Notes: a model not told the origin generated them from the sequence alone. Numbered from the stretch's first letter, positions 29,893 through 39,255 are shown. The stretch is DNA of 64,000 bases from Microbacterium natoriense (GCF_030816295.1 NZ_JAUSXV010000001.1:2790001-2854000); one strand, 5' to 3'. Made by a program: numbers and translations.

Positions 29893-29957
29893 ACTAGTAA
29901 GACCCTTGTCAAGTCCAGCCTCCGAAAAGACTGATTGACAACGGGTCAGACACCTAG
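29893..29957. repeat. Imperfect inverted repeat upstream of sigA
   Basis: Left arm 29893-29912 (CTAGTAAGACCCTTGTCAA region) and right arm 29935-29957 (TTGACAACGGGTCAGACACC then TAG) face each other. Each arm starts with TTGACAA reading outward and ends at a CTAGT or CTAGTAT box. The spacing to the TA-rich boxes is too short (7 and 14 bp) for ordinary -35/-10 pairs, so its role as promoter or operator of sigA is open. Confidence 0.4.
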
Positions 29958-30010
29958 TATCGCACACGTATCGGAGTGCGGGTGCATTCGCTCGGGATTG
30001 CCCCGCAATA

Positions 30011-30055
30011 CTCAGTGGCGGCCCTGCTTGTCACTCAGCCGCGGCCCTGCTTGTC
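30011..30055. repeat. 23-bp imperfect tandem duplication at the 3' end of the PAC2 gene
   Basis: Two copies beginning CTCAG and sharing the identical 15-mer GCGGCCCTGCTTGTC (30018-30032 and 30041-30055). One copy lies inside the last codons of the PAC2 gene (DKQGRG, stop) and the other just after the stop. It looks like a small local duplication. Confidence 0.8.
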
Positions 30056-30976
30056 GTCGTCGCCGGACGGGCGCGATGCGAGGTAGCGTTCGAGTTCGGC
30101 CGCGAGTTCGTCGGCGCTGGGAAGGTCGCGCTCGTTGAAGCCGCCCTCGTCGTAGGAGCCGTCCTCCGGATCGCGTCCAGCCATGTAGGCGTCGTAGCGG
30201 CGTTCGAGATTGTGCACCATCTGCTGCAGCTCATCGTTGCCGATGACCTGCTCGTCAACGCGCGCCAGGTAGTCCTCGCGCCGGCCCCGCACCTCGTCGA
30301 GCATCAGCACGAGTCCCGTGGCGGCCATCAGCCGCTCGGCCGCCGTGATCACGGCATCCGGATTCTCGGTCTCTGCCAGGTAGTGCGGTACGAGCAGCAC
30401 GAAGCCCACGACCCGATCGCCTCGCTCTGCGAAGCGGAACTCGAGCAGGTGGCCCGCGGTCGCAGGCACCTGGGTGCGCGGCCGCCACACCGAATGCGCC
30501 ACGGTGAGCTCGCGTCGATTGCCGCTGACCGTGGTGCCGATGGGCCGGGTGTGCGGCACGGGCATGGCGATCGAATGCACCCAGTTCATGCCGGACACCT
30601 CGAGTTCATCGGCGAGGGCGAGGACGACTCGTGCGAACTCGTTCCAGAGGAAGTCGGGTTCGTAGCCGGCCAGCAGCAGGAACTTCTGTCCCAGCGCGTC
30701 AGTGCCCAGCGACAGTTCGAGACGCGGCGGGCGGAACTCGGCCAGATGATCCTGGTCGAAGGAGATGACCGGGCGGCGAGCCCGGTAGTCGAGCAGCGCG
30801 TCGTTGTCGAAGACCACGACGGGCTGCAGATCCGCACTCTCACGGAGGTGGTCGATGAGCCCCGACACCGCGCTGCCCGCATCGGTGAAACCGGTCAGCA
30901 GGACGACGAGCGGAAGGCCGTGCGGCACCGCCGGGGCGTTCGCGACGCGTTCGTGGATGTCTGAAGGGTTGGGCAT
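30035..30976 (-). CDS. PAC2-family protein (proteasome-assembly-chaperone fold)
   Basis: 313 residues. The alpha/beta PAC2 core contains LPLVVLLTGFTDAGSAVSGL (about 21-40), VVVFDNDALLDYRARRP, LAGYEPDFLWNEFARVVL and PHTRPIGTTVSGNRREL. The C-terminal tail is acidic (DPEDGSYDEGG ... PSADELAAELERYLASRP). Actinobacterial PAC2 proteins occur even without proteasome genes and their substrate is unknown. The gene stands alone between sigA and pepA, transcribed leftward. Confidence 0.88.
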   Translation of the reverse strand: MPNPSDIHERVANAPAVPHGLPLVVLLTGFTDAGSAVSGLIDHLRESADLQPVVVFDNDALLDYRARRPVISFDQDHLAEFRPPRLELSLGTDALGQKFLLLAGYEPDFLWNEFARVVLALADELEVSGMNWVHSIAMPVPHTRPIGTTVSGNRRELTVAHSVWRPRTQVPATAGHLLEFRFAERGDRVVGFVLLVPHYLAETENPDAVITAAERLMAATGLVLMLDEVRGRREDYLARVDEQVIGNDELQQMVHNLERRYDAYMAGRDPEDGSYDEGGFNERDLPSADELAAELERYLASRPSGDDDKQGRG

Positions 30977-31078
30977 GCTTCCATGCTACGAGCCGTGTCG
31001 GTCTTGGGGGCGGCGCCGGTCTTGCTGACAGCGAACACGCCACGGCCGGGTACGGCCGAGCCCGGTGCACCGGCTCTC

Positions 31079-31084
31079 TAGGAT
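31079..31084 (+). promoter_or_regulatory. -10 element of a likely leaderless pepA transcript
   Basis: TAGGAT lies 6 bases before the pepA ATG, which would place the transcription start at the A of the start codon. No Shine-Dalgarno sequence fits between. Confidence 0.55.
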
Positions 31085-31090
31085 GGAGTC

Positions 31091-32569
31091 ATGACGCTTC
31101 CCGCGCTCTCACGCACCACAGACCCGTTCCCCGGAAGCGCTGCAGATGCCGCAGTGCTCGTCGTGCCCGACATCTCGGACTCGATCGAATCCCTCGCCGC
31201 ATACCCCGGCCTCGCAGAGAGCCTCGCCGCCGTCGGCTTCACCGGCGCCGCCTCAGCCTTCACCCGCGTCTACGCTCCCGACGTCACCTCCGTGCCGCTC
31301 GCCGTGGTCGGAGCGGGAGCATCGCCGACCGCCGCCGCGGTGCGGAACGCCGTCGGCGCGGCCCTGCGCACCCTCACCGGGTTCGAGACGGTCTCGCTCT
31401 CTCTTGCTTCCGGCCTCGAGGGATTCGCGGATGCCGCGGCCGAAGGCGCCGTGCTGGGCGGTCACCGCTTCGACGGCTACAAGGCCGACCCGCCCAAGCC
31501 GCGCGCCCGCAAGGTCGTGCTCCACGCCGACGTCAGCGACGAGTCGATCTCCCGGGCGAACGCGGTCGGCGCCGCCGTCGCACTCGTCAAGGACCTCGTG
31601 AACGTGCCCGCGGAATGGCAGAGCCCCGCGCAGCTCGCGCAGAGCGCAGCCGACAGCGTCGACGGACTCGACGTCTCGGTCGAGATCTTCGACGAGAAGG
31701 CGCTCGCCGAGCAGGGCTTCGGCGGGATTCTCGGCGTCGGACAGGGCTCCGACCGCCCGCCGCGTCTGGTGCGCCTCGACTACTCCCCCGCCGGGGCGCT
31801 GCGGCACATCGCCCTCGTCGGCAAAGGCATCACCTTCGACACCGGAGGTCTGTCGCTGAAGCCCGCCGCCTCCATGGTCGGCATGAAGTTCGACATGGCG
31901 GGCGCCGCCACTGCCCTCGCCGCCCTCCGGGCCGTCGCAGCTCTCCGCGTTCCCGTGCGCATGACGGCATGGCTGTGCATCACCGACAACATGCCGTCGG
32001 GCCGGGCGATCCGCCCCGGCGACATCCTGCGCATGCTCGACGGCACCACGGTCGAGGTGACGAACACCGATGCGGAGGGCCGTCTCGTGCTCGCCGACGG
32101 GCTGGTCGCCGCCAGCCGGGAGCATCCAGATGTGATCATCGACGTGGCGACCCTGACCGGCGCCATCGTCGCCGCTCTCGGCCACCGTCACACCGGCGTG
32201 TTCGGCGACGACGCGACGGTGGCGGAGTTCCTCGCCGCCGCGGATGCTGTCGACGAACCGGCCTGGCACATGCCCCTTCCGGCGTATCTGGAGGATGCGA
32301 TGGACTCGCCCATCGCCGACCTGCAGAACGCCAACATGGGTGACCGGATGGGCGGCGCATCCTATGCCGGCCTGTTCCTGCAGCGCTTCATCGGCCGCAC
32401 GTCCGACGCCGACGACGCACCCCGCATCCCCTGGGTGCACCTCGACATCGCCGGCTCGAGCGAGCACAACGGCGCACCCTACGGCTTCATCGAGAAGGGC
32501 CCCACGGGGGCGATGGTCCGATCGATCATCGCCTTCGCAGACGCATCCCACCAGGAGGCAAGATCATGA
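31091..32569 (+). CDS. pepA: Leucyl aminopeptidase (M17 family)
   Basis: 492 residues. The N-terminal domain is variable. The C-terminal catalytic domain has VGKGITFDTGGLSLKP (Lys and Asp metal/active-site residues, about 244-259), KFDMAGAATAL and the M17 signature NTDAEGRL (about 326-333), with HLDIAGSSEHNGAPYGF near the end. It is a cytoplasmic two-metal exopeptidase removing N-terminal residues, forming hexamers in characterised members. Its stop overlaps the lpdA ATG (ATGA), so the two are co-translated. Confidence 0.95.
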   Translation: MTLPALSRTTDPFPGSAADAAVLVVPDISDSIESLAAYPGLAESLAAVGFTGAASAFTRVYAPDVTSVPLAVVGAGASPTAAAVRNAVGAALRTLTGFETVSLSLASGLEGFADAAAEGAVLGGHRFDGYKADPPKPRARKVVLHADVSDESISRANAVGAAVALVKDLVNVPAEWQSPAQLAQSAADSVDGLDVSVEIFDEKALAEQGFGGILGVGQGSDRPPRLVRLDYSPAGALRHIALVGKGITFDTGGLSLKPAASMVGMKFDMAGAATALAALRAVAALRVPVRMTAWLCITDNMPSGRAIRPGDILRMLDGTTVEVTNTDAEGRLVLADGLVAASREHPDVIIDVATLTGAIVAALGHRHTGVFGDDATVAEFLAAADAVDEPAWHMPLPAYLEDAMDSPIADLQNANMGDRMGGASYAGLFLQRFIGRTSDADDAPRIPWVHLDIAGSSEHNGAPYGFIEKGPTGAMVRSIIAFADASHQEARS

Positions 32570-33939
32570 CCACACACACCTTCGACATCGTCGTCCTGGG
32601 TGGCGGCAGCGGCGGCTACGCCGCTGCTCTCCGCGCCAGCGAGCTCGGCAAATCCGTGGCGCTCATCGAGAAGGACAAGGTCGGCGGGACCTGCCTGCAC
32701 CGAGGCTGCATCCCGACCAAGGCGCTCCTGCACGCCGCCGAGGTCGCAGAGCACGTCCGAGACGCCGCGCACGTCGGCATCTCGGCGACGCTCGACGGCA
32801 TCGACCCCGCCGGCGTGCGCGCCTATCGAGAGGGCATCGTCGCCAAGAAGTTCAAGGGTCTCGAAGGACTCGTCAAGGCACGCGGCATCACCACCGTCGC
32901 CGGCACGGGGCGCCTGAACACCGATCGATCGGTGAGCGTGGGCGACGACGTCTACGTCGGATCCGATGTCGTCCTCGCCACAGGGTCGTACAGTCGCACC
33001 CTGCCGGGGCTCGAGATCGGCGGACGGGTCCTCACCAGCGAGCAGGCGCTCGCCCTCGATGTGATCCCCGAACGCGTGCTGATCCTCGGCGGCGGAGTCA
33101 TCGGAGTCGAGTTCGCGAGCGTGTGGCGATCCTTCGGCGCCGAGGTCACCATCATCGAGGCGCTGCCTCACCTGGTCCCCAATGAGGACATCGCGCTAAG
33201 CAAGGGACTCGAGCGGGCGTTCCGGCGTCGCGGCATCCAGTACTCCCTCGGCATCCGGTTCGCCTCAGCCGTGCAGGACGACGACTCCGTCACCGTGACG
33301 CTGGAGGACGGTAAGGAGTTCACCGCCGATTACCTGCTCGTGGCCGTCGGCCGCGGGCCGGTCACCGCCGACCTCGGCTTCGAAGAGGCAGGCGTCGCTC
33401 TCGACCGCGGTTTCGTGACGGTCGATCAGGATCTCCGCACCGGCGTCCCGGGCGTCTGGGCGGTGGGCGACATCGTCCCCGGCCTTCAGCTCGCGCACCG
33501 GGGCTTTCAGCAGGGCATCGCGGTCGCCGAGCGCATCGCAGGCCTGTCGCCGGTGAACATCCCGGACTCGCAGATCCCGAAGGTCACATACTCGAGTCCA
33601 GAGGTCGCGTCGGTGGGCCTCAGCGAGGAATCGGCGGTCGCCGCGCATGGAGCGGATGCCGTCGCCTCGTACGAGTACAACCTCGCCGGCAACGGCAAGA
33701 GCGAGATCATCGGCACCGGTGGCCTGGTCAAGGTGGTCCGCCTGAAGGACGGCCCTGTGCTGGGGGTCCACCTGCTCGGCGATCGCGTGGGCGAACTCAT
33801 CACCGAGGGCCAGTTGGCCGTCGTGTGGGAGGCGCACCCCGAGGACATCGCGCCCCTGATCCACGCACACCCCACCCAGAGCGAAGCGCTCGGCGAGGCC
33901 TTCCTGGCGCTGGCCGGAAAGCCGCTTCACGCCCTCTGA
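32566..33939 (+). CDS. lpdA: Dihydrolipoyl dehydrogenase (E3)
   Basis: 457 residues; ATG with AGGAGG about 8 bases upstream. FAD motif DIVVLGGGSGGYAAALRASE, redox-active disulfide in GGTCLHRGCIPTK (Cys43 and Cys48), NAD-binding VLILGGGVIGVEFASVW, and C-terminal HAHPTQSEALGEAF with the catalytic His. It reoxidises dihydrolipoyl groups of 2-oxoacid dehydrogenase complexes and reduces NAD. It is followed 67 bp later by the E2 gene, its partner. Confidence 0.96.
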   Translation: MTTHTFDIVVLGGGSGGYAAALRASELGKSVALIEKDKVGGTCLHRGCIPTKALLHAAEVAEHVRDAAHVGISATLDGIDPAGVRAYREGIVAKKFKGLEGLVKARGITTVAGTGRLNTDRSVSVGDDVYVGSDVVLATGSYSRTLPGLEIGGRVLTSEQALALDVIPERVLILGGGVIGVEFASVWRSFGAEVTIIEALPHLVPNEDIALSKGLERAFRRRGIQYSLGIRFASAVQDDDSVTVTLEDGKEFTADYLLVAVGRGPVTADLGFEEAGVALDRGFVTVDQDLRTGVPGVWAVGDIVPGLQLAHRGFQQGIAVAERIAGLSPVNIPDSQIPKVTYSSPEVASVGLSEESAVAAHGADAVASYEYNLAGNGKSEIIGTGGLVKVVRLKDGPVLGVHLLGDRVGELITEGQLAVVWEAHPEDIAPLIHAHPTQSEALGEAFLALAGKPLHAL

Positions 33940-34006
33940 GCACCAATCGGTGCGCAGTTCACTAAGCTAGACACGCGTCATACAACATCTTGAAGGAGAC
34001 TCCGTC

Positions 34007-35728
34007 ATGAGCACATCCGTGGTCCTCCCCGCTCTCGGTGAGAGCGTCACAGAGGGTACGGTCACCCGCTGGCTGAAGCAGGTCGGTGACACAGTGCAGG
34101 CGGACGAGGGCCTGCTCGAGATCTCGACCGACAAGGTCGACACCGAGATCCCGTCGCCCGTCACCGGTGTGATCGAGGAGATCCTGGTCGCCGAGGACGA
34201 GACCGTCGAGGTCGGCGCTCTGCTCGCCCGCATCGGCGATGGCAGCAGTGCCGCGCCCGCTGCGGACGCGCCCGCTGCCGCTGCCCCGGCAGCGGAGGCC
34301 GCCCCCGAGCCTGCCGCCCCGGCAGCCGAGGCCCCGGCTGAGGCAACACCCGAGGCCGCTCCGGCCGCAGATGCCGCTCCGGCTTCAGCACCCGCTGGCG
34401 ACGCGACCGATATCGTGCTCCCCGAGCTCGGTGAGAGCGTGACGGAGGGCACCGTGACCCGCTGGCTCAAGCAGGTGGGTGACACCGTCGCCGTCGACGA
34501 GGCTCTGCTGGAGATCTCGACCGACAAGGTCGACACCGAGATCCCCTCCCCCGTGGCCGGCGTCCTTCAGGAGATCGTCGCGGGAGAAGACGAGACCGTC
34601 GCCGTCGGCGCCGTCCTCGCACGTGTCGGCTCCGGAACGGCTCCCGCTGCTGCCCCGGCACCCGCTGCCGAGCCGGCGCCCTCTGCCGCTCCGGCACCCA
34701 CGGCTGCTCCTGCCGCTGCACCTGCTCCTGCCGCTGCACCTGCACCTGCCGCTTCGCCCGCGCCCGCTGCTGCTGCCCCGGCGCCCGCCGCTGCTCCGGC
34801 AGCCCCGGCCGCCGCGGAAGAGAACGACAATCTGTATGTCACGCCGCTGGTGCGCCGCCTGGCGACCCAGCAGGGTGTCGATCTCGCCACCGTCAAGGGC
34901 ACCGGAGTCGGTGGACGCATCCGCAAGGAAGACGTGCTGAACGCCGCTGCGACCGTGGCCGCTCCTGCGGCTGCGGCACCCGCTGCAGCCGCCCCGGCTC
35001 TCAAGGTCTCGCCGCTGCGCGGCACGACCCAGAAGATGTCGCGTCTGCGCAAGGTGGTCGCGGAGCGCGCTGTCGCCTCCATGCAGCAGACCGCCCAGCT
35101 GACCACGTTCGTCGAGGTCGATGTCACTGCTCTGGCGGCCTACCGCGACAGCGTGAAGGTCTCGTTCCAGCAGAAGACGGGCGACAAGCTGTCGTTCCTT
35201 CCGTTCTTCACGCTGGCCGCTGCTGAGGCGCTGCAGGCGTTCCCGATCATCAACTCGACGGTCGACGGCGACAGCATCGTGTACCCGGCGTCGGAGAACA
35301 TCTCGATCGCCGTCGACACCGAGCGCGGCCTGCTCACACCCGTCGTCCGCGACGCCGCGAGCAAGAACCTCGCTCAGCTGGCGCACGAGATCGCCGATCT
35401 CGCCGCCCGGACGCGTGACAACAAGCTGAAGCCAGACGAGCTGGCCGGCGGCACGTTCACGGTGACCAACACGGGCTCGCGCGGTGCACTGTTCGACACG
35501 CCGCTCGTGTTCCTGCCGCAGTCCGCGATCCTCGGCACCGGCACGGTGTTCAAGCGCCCCGGAGTGGTGACTGTCGACGGCGCGGATGCGATCGCCGTGC
35601 GCTCGTACGTGTACCTCGCGATCTCGTACGATCACCGCATCATCGACGGCGCCGATGCCGCACGCTTCCTGGGGGCCATCAAGGCCCGCCTCGAGGGTGC
35701 GAACTTCGCAGCCGTTCTCGGAGCCTGA
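34007..35728 (+). CDS. sucB: Dihydrolipoamide acyltransferase E2 (SucB/DlaT type, two lipoyl domains)
   Basis: 573 residues, with AGGAG upstream of the ATG. Two lipoyl domains carry the lysine in [10 protein letters not shown] (Lys43 and about Lys174). Long Ala/Pro linkers follow each. A peripheral-subunit-binding domain ([20 protein letters not shown], about 278-297) leads to the CAT domain ending with [16 protein letters not shown], which holds the catalytic His and Asp. Often annotated SucB. In actinobacteria studied so far this E2 mainly serves the AceE pyruvate dehydrogenase, while the oxoglutarate complex has its own fused subunit; an aceE gene begins at 63715. In mycobacteria lipB and lipA lie downstream; here they do not. 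Confidence 0.94.
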   Translation: MSTSVVLPALGESVTEGTVTRWLKQVGDTVQADEGLLEISTDKVDTEIPSPVTGVIEEILVAEDETVEVGALLARIGDGSSAAPAADAPAAAAPAAEAAPEPAAPAAEAPAEATPEAAPAADAAPASAPAGDATDIVLPELGESVTEGTVTRWLKQVGDTVAVDEALLEISTDKVDTEIPSPVAGVLQEIVAGEDETVAVGAVLARVGSGTAPAAAPAPAAEPAPSAAPAPTAAPAAAPAPAAAPAPAASPAPAAAAPAPAAAPAAPAAAEENDNLYVTPLVRRLATQQGVDLATVKGTGVGGRIRKEDVLNAAATVAAPAAAAPAAAAPALKVSPLRGTTQKMSRLRKVVAERAVASMQQTAQLTTFVEVDVTALAAYRDSVKVSFQQKTGDKLSFLPFFTLAAAEALQAFPIINSTVDGDSIVYPASENISIAVDTERGLLTPVVRDAASKNLAQLAHEIADLAARTRDNKLKPDELAGGTFTVTNTGSRGALFDTPLVFLPQSAILGTGTVFKRPGVVTVDGADAIAVRSYVYLAISYDHRIIDGADAARFLGAIKARLEGANFAAVLGA

Positions 35729-35736
35729 TCACACGA

Positions 35737-37140
35737 TCACCCTGGCTGGTCCGCGACGCCGTAGACGTCGCGGACCAGCCATTTCTCTGCCAGTCGCACG
35801 AGCACCAGCATGAGTTCGCCTGCCGTCTCCTCCGCGGTTCCCGACGCAGGTGAGAGACGGATCACCGCGATGTCACCATAGGCGTCGACGAGCTCGGTAG
35901 CGGGAGCACCCGACTCCGAGGCCTCACCCAGGGCGTCGACGATTCCCGCTGCCCCACTCGCCACCGCGCCCTCGCACGTGGTGTCGCCCCGATCCGCGCA
36001 CGACGCGATCTCCTCGAGCAGTGCTGTCGCCGCCACCACAGGATCGTCAGACGTTCCCTGTGGGTCGGGTGGTCTCGGTGACTCCGCCGGGTCGTCCGCG
36101 TTCGGGTTCGCGGACGATCCGGTGGGGTTCGGGCCCTCGTCCGACGCCGGACTCCTCGACGGCGCGGCTGAGGATGCGGCTTCCCCTGTGGCTCCCCCCG
36201 GCCACAGCAGTCCTCCCGCGATCACCACGACCGCGCAGGCCCCCGCGATCATGATCTTGCGACGGGGCGGAGGTGAGGCGGTGCCCGACGCCGTGCGGGC
36301 GAGATCGCGCTCCCGCCGTCGGAATCGAGCCGACAGAGCGCTTCCCGCGCGATGCACGCGCTCGGCAGCGTCCGCCACCGCCGGCCGCAGCCTCGCACCG
36401 AAGACGCCCTGTCGCGCAGAGCTCCGCGACGCCCGGCGGGTCGTCGGCGGACGTATGCCGCCCTCGCGGAGCATCTCGATACCGCGCACGCGCTCGGGGG
36501 CGTGCATCGCAGTGTCGAGCGCTCGCGGCGCGGCGATCTCGAACAGCTCGGCTTCCCAGCGCTCGAGCTGCATCGGCGACATGCGCGGTCGGTCCCTGCC
36601 GTCCCGCAGTCCGTCACGCACCGCAGCGAGCAGGCGCCCCAGCGCCCGGTCGCTCCCTTCGCGGTGAACCCGGTCGACGACCGCGGCAGCCGCATCGCGC
36701 ACGTCGTCGCCTTCGCCGATCACGAACACCGGCCGGCCACCGTCGGTGAGCCACCAGCACCCATGATCGCCCTCATCGACAACCTCACCGACTCCCCGGA
36801 TCAGGCTCACGACGAGAGTGCTCGCCTCTCCGGCGGTGAGCGGTGCCCCGATCGCGGCGCGTCTCCCCAGGAACGCGTCGACGGTCTCGGTGCACCACGG
36901 CAACAGGACGCCGTGACCATCGGCGCGGCGCACGAGATCGAGAGGGCCGGCGACATGGTCGCTGCCCGCATAGCTCCACCCGGCCCACCCACTGAGATCG
37001 TCGGCGTCCGTCATCACGGCGACGGCCTCTCCTGCCGTGACGAGAGCCCCGCGGAACGGCCCTTCGTCGGCGCCCAGCACACGGATGGTGCGGTGGGCGC
37101 CCGGCACCAGTGCGGTGCCGCCTTCCGTCTCTGTGGTCAT
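35737..37140 (-). CDS. Single-pass membrane protein with degenerate kinase-like N-terminal domain
   Basis: 467 residues from the ATG at 37140. The first about 170 residues resemble a decayed serine/threonine kinase C-lobe: LTAGEASTLVVSLIRGVGEV then GDHGCWWLTDGGRPVFVIGE in the place of the catalytic-loop HGD motif, without catalytic Asp or DFG. A basic linker follows (TRRASRSSARQG ... RRRERDLAR), then one transmembrane helix (KIMIAGACAVVVIAGGLLW, about residue 305). The outside part begins with a Ser/Pro/Asp-rich stretch and ends in a folded domain of about 110 residues. The topology is cytoplasmic N terminus, external C terminus. No known family is recognised. It could be a pseudokinase sensor. 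Confidence 0.7.
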   Translation of the reverse strand: MTTETEGGTALVPGAHRTIRVLGADEGPFRGALVTAGEAVAVMTDADDLSGWAGWSYAGSDHVAGPLDLVRRADGHGVLLPWCTETVDAFLGRRAAIGAPLTAGEASTLVVSLIRGVGEVVDEGDHGCWWLTDGGRPVFVIGEGDDVRDAAAAVVDRVHREGSDRALGRLLAAVRDGLRDGRDRPRMSPMQLERWEAELFEIAAPRALDTAMHAPERVRGIEMLREGGIRPPTTRRASRSSARQGVFGARLRPAVADAAERVHRAGSALSARFRRRERDLARTASGTASPPPRRKIMIAGACAVVVIAGGLLWPGGATGEAASSAAPSRSPASDEGPNPTGSSANPNADDPAESPRPPDPQGTSDDPVVAATALLEEIASCADRGDTTCEGAVASGAAGIVDALGEASESGAPATELVDAYGDIAVIRLSPASGTAEETAGELMLVLVRLAEKWLVRDVYGVADQPG

Positions 37141-37279
37141 GCCCCTATGACAGCGCATCGGCAGCCTCCTCGGAGCCGGAAAGCCGCGGATGTGGAGCGA
37201 TTCGCATGGAAGCCGAAATGTGCAGGAGGAGTCGAATCCGCCCGACGCGAACGGGACATCGCAGGCATGCCGGAATCGG

Positions 37280-37285
37280 TAGGCT
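37280..37285 (+). promoter_or_regulatory. -10 element of a likely leaderless DUF4191 transcript
   Basis: TAGGCT ends 7 bases before the DUF4191 ATG at 37293, the spacing expected when the transcript starts at the initiation codon. Confidence 0.5.
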
Positions 37286-37292
37286 GGTATAC

Positions 37293-38003
37293 ATGGCAAA
37301 CCGTACGTCTGAACCTGAGAAGCGTCCTGGGTTCTTCTCCCAGATCAAGTCCCTCTTCACGTTCACCCGCGAGATCTACCCCTGGCTCCCCTGGGCGCAG
37401 ATCGCCATCATCATCGGCGGCGTGCTGATCGGCCTGCTCGTCGGGGCCTTCATCCCCCCGGTGAACGTCTGGACCATGGTCCTGTGGAGCATCTCAGGTC
37501 TGATGCTCGGCGTGCTCGCCTCGATGTTCCTGATGACGCGGCTCTCGACGTCGGCGATGTACCAGAAGATCGACGGGATGCCCGGCGCCACCGGTCATGT
37601 GCTGAGCACGAGCCTCGGCCGCAATTGGCAGGCCTCCGAGGCGCCGGTCGGCATCAACCCGAAGACGCAGGACGCGGTCTATCGCACGGTCGGTCGCGGC
37701 GGCGTCGTGGTCGTCGGCGAAGGTTCCCGCGGTCGCCTCACCCGCCTGGTCAACGACGAGCGCAGCAAGGCGGCACGCGTCGCGCACGGTGTGCCCGTGA
37801 CAGTGCTGTACGTGGGCCACGGCGACGACGACGTCTCGATCGCGGACCTCGCCAAGACGATCAAGAAGCTTCCCAAGGCCATCGACAAGACCACGATGGC
37901 TGCTGTCATCCGCCGCATCGACTCGGTCTCGCAGTCGATCTCCTCGCTGCCGATCCCGAAGGGCATCGACCCGACGAAGGTGCGTTCGCAGCGTCCCCGC
38001 TGA
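37293..38003 (+). CDS. DUF4191 membrane protein
   Basis: 236 residues from the ATG at 37293. A short basic N terminus is followed by SLFTFTREIYPWLPWAQIAI and two transmembrane segments (IAIIIGGVLIGLLVGAFIPP and MVLWSISGLMLGVLASMFLM). The cytoplasmic domain has ATGHVLSTSLGRNWQASEAP and AVYRTVGRGGVVVVGEG, diagnostic of DUF4191, and a C-terminal helical part (ADLAKTIKKLPKAIDKTTMA). Function unknown. Conserved actinobacterial position beside an RDD gene and glnA (compare M. tuberculosis Rv2219-Rv2219A-Rv2220), although here rimK and a protease gene are inserted between. Confidence 0.92.
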   Translation: MANRTSEPEKRPGFFSQIKSLFTFTREIYPWLPWAQIAIIIGGVLIGLLVGAFIPPVNVWTMVLWSISGLMLGVLASMFLMTRLSTSAMYQKIDGMPGATGHVLSTSLGRNWQASEAPVGINPKTQDAVYRTVGRGGVVVVGEGSRGRLTRLVNDERSKAARVAHGVPVTVLYVGHGDDDVSIADLAKTIKKLPKAIDKTTMAAVIRRIDSVSQSISSLPIPKGIDPTKVRSQRPR

Positions 38004-38027
38004 TCCATCGAAAACAACCGGGACCAC

Positions 38028-38065
38028 GAAGAAGGGCCGCTCTCCTCCGAGAGCGGCCCTTCTTC
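38028..38065. terminator. Strong bidirectional terminator
   Basis: A hairpin with 17-bp arms (GAAGAAGGGCCGCTCTC and its complement) and a 4-base loop lies between the convergent DUF4191 and rimK genes. It runs into the last bases before the rimK stop codon. Confidence 0.9.
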
Positions 38066-38067
38066 TG

Positions 38068-39255
38068 TCAGTCCGCGAGGAACTCCTTCGGGAGCCGTCG
38101 CACCTTGGCACGGCGCCGACGGCGCTCCGGGATCATCGAGCGCATCTCGTCGAGCTTGCCGAAGCAGAGCAGCCGATCTTCGTCCTGAAGCAGGACGTGC
38201 TTGCGCGGGTTCGGGATGACGGTGACGCCTCGATGCAGGGTGAGCACCGTGATGTCCCGATCCCACAGACCGAGATCACCGAGCTGCTTTCCCACCTGCT
38301 CGGCTCCCGCGTGGATCACGAGCTCGGCCACGCCGTAGCCCGTCGAGACGCTGAGGCGCTGGCGCACGTCGATCTCGGGGAAGTTCACCTGGTTGGCGAT
38401 GTAGTCCACGATCGCGCCGGCGACGTCGAGTCCCGTCGCCTGCTCGATGCCCTGCAGGCCGGGCGAGGAGTTGACCTCCATGACCAGCGGGCCGTCCTCG
38501 CCTTCGAGCATGTCGACGCCCGCCACTCGCAGGCCCATGATCTGCGCGGCTCGGACGGCTGTCTGCTCGTATACGGGGTCGAGCGTGACGGCCGCGACCG
38601 AGCCGCCGCGGTGCACGTTCGAGCGGAACTCGTCTCCCGCTGCCGAACGGCGCATCGCGGCGACGACCCGGTCGCCGACGACCAGCGCACGGATGTCGCG
38701 TCCGCGGCTCTCCGCGATGAACTTCTGGATCAGCACGTTCTGCTTGGTCGAGTGCAACGTCTCGATGATCGCCTCGGCGACCTTGACCTGGGGAGCGAGG
38801 ATGACGCCGATCCCCTGCGTGCCCTCGAGCAGCTTGATGACGACCGGCGCGCCACCCACGCGCTCGATCGCGGGCCGCACGTCTGCGCGGTTGCGCACGA
38901 ACGCGGTCGGCGGCATCGCGATGTTGTGACGCGACAGGATCTGATTCGCGCGCAGCTTGTCACGCGCGCTCGAGATGCCGTTCGCGGTGTTGGGCGTGTA
39001 CACGTCCATCTGCTCGAACTGCCGGACCACAGCCGTGCCGAAGTACGTGATCGAATTGCCGATACGCGGCAGGATCGCGTCGTAGTCGCTGAGCTGGCGG
39101 CCCCGGTAGTGCAGATCTGGCGCATCGGCGGTGAGATCGATCGCGAAGCGCAGGGTGTTCAGCACCTTCACGTTGTGTCCGCGCTGCAAGGCGGCAGAGC
39201 GCAGTCGTTGAGTGGAGTACGCCTGGGGCGCACGGGAGAGCACTGCGATCTTCAC
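38068..39255 (-). CDS. rimK: RimK-type ATP-grasp glutamate ligase fused to a TrkA-C-like domain
   Basis: 395 residues from the GTG at 39255 (VKIAVLSRAPQAYSTQRL), with AGGAA about 6 bases upstream. RimK N-terminal domain, then the ATP-grasp core: ILPRIGNSITYFGTAVVRQF, GGAPVVIKLLEGTQGIGVIL, LIQKFIAESRGRDIRALVVG and DMLEGEDGPLVMEVNSSPGL. The last about 100 residues (ELVIHAGAEQVGKQLGDLGL ... PRKHVLLQDEDRLLCFGKLD) look like an RCK_C/TrkA-C ligand-binding domain, an extension not found in E. coli RimK (300 residues). RimK adds glutamates to the C terminus of ribosomal protein S6. Divergent from a retropepsin-like protease gene, as in RimB-RimK pairs. Confidence 0.92.
   Translation of the reverse strand: MKIAVLSRAPQAYSTQRLRSAALQRGHNVKVLNTLRFAIDLTADAPDLHYRGRQLSDYDAILPRIGNSITYFGTAVVRQFEQMDVYTPNTANGISSARDKLRANQILSRHNIAMPPTAFVRNRADVRPAIERVGGAPVVIKLLEGTQGIGVILAPQVKVAEAIIETLHSTKQNVLIQKFIAESRGRDIRALVVGDRVVAAMRRSAAGDEFRSNVHRGGSVAAVTLDPVYEQTAVRAAQIMGLRVAGVDMLEGEDGPLVMEVNSSPGLQGIEQATGLDVAGAIVDYIANQVNFPEIDVRQRLSVSTGYGVAELVIHAGAEQVGKQLGDLGLWDRDITVLTLHRGVTVIPNPRKHVLLQDEDRLLCFGKLDEMRSMIPERRRRRAKVRRLPKEFLAD

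Noticed and set aside
29880..29912. TTGACA upstream of sigA as an ordinary -35 element
   Set aside because: Seventeen bases further there is no TAnnnT box (the bases are CGAAAG), so a normal promoter cannot be claimed.
34640..34830. Repetitive GCTGC/CCGGC stretch that could be taken for a DNA repeat array
   Set aside because: It encodes the Ala/Pro linker of the E2 acyltransferase; there is no constant repeat-spacer pattern.
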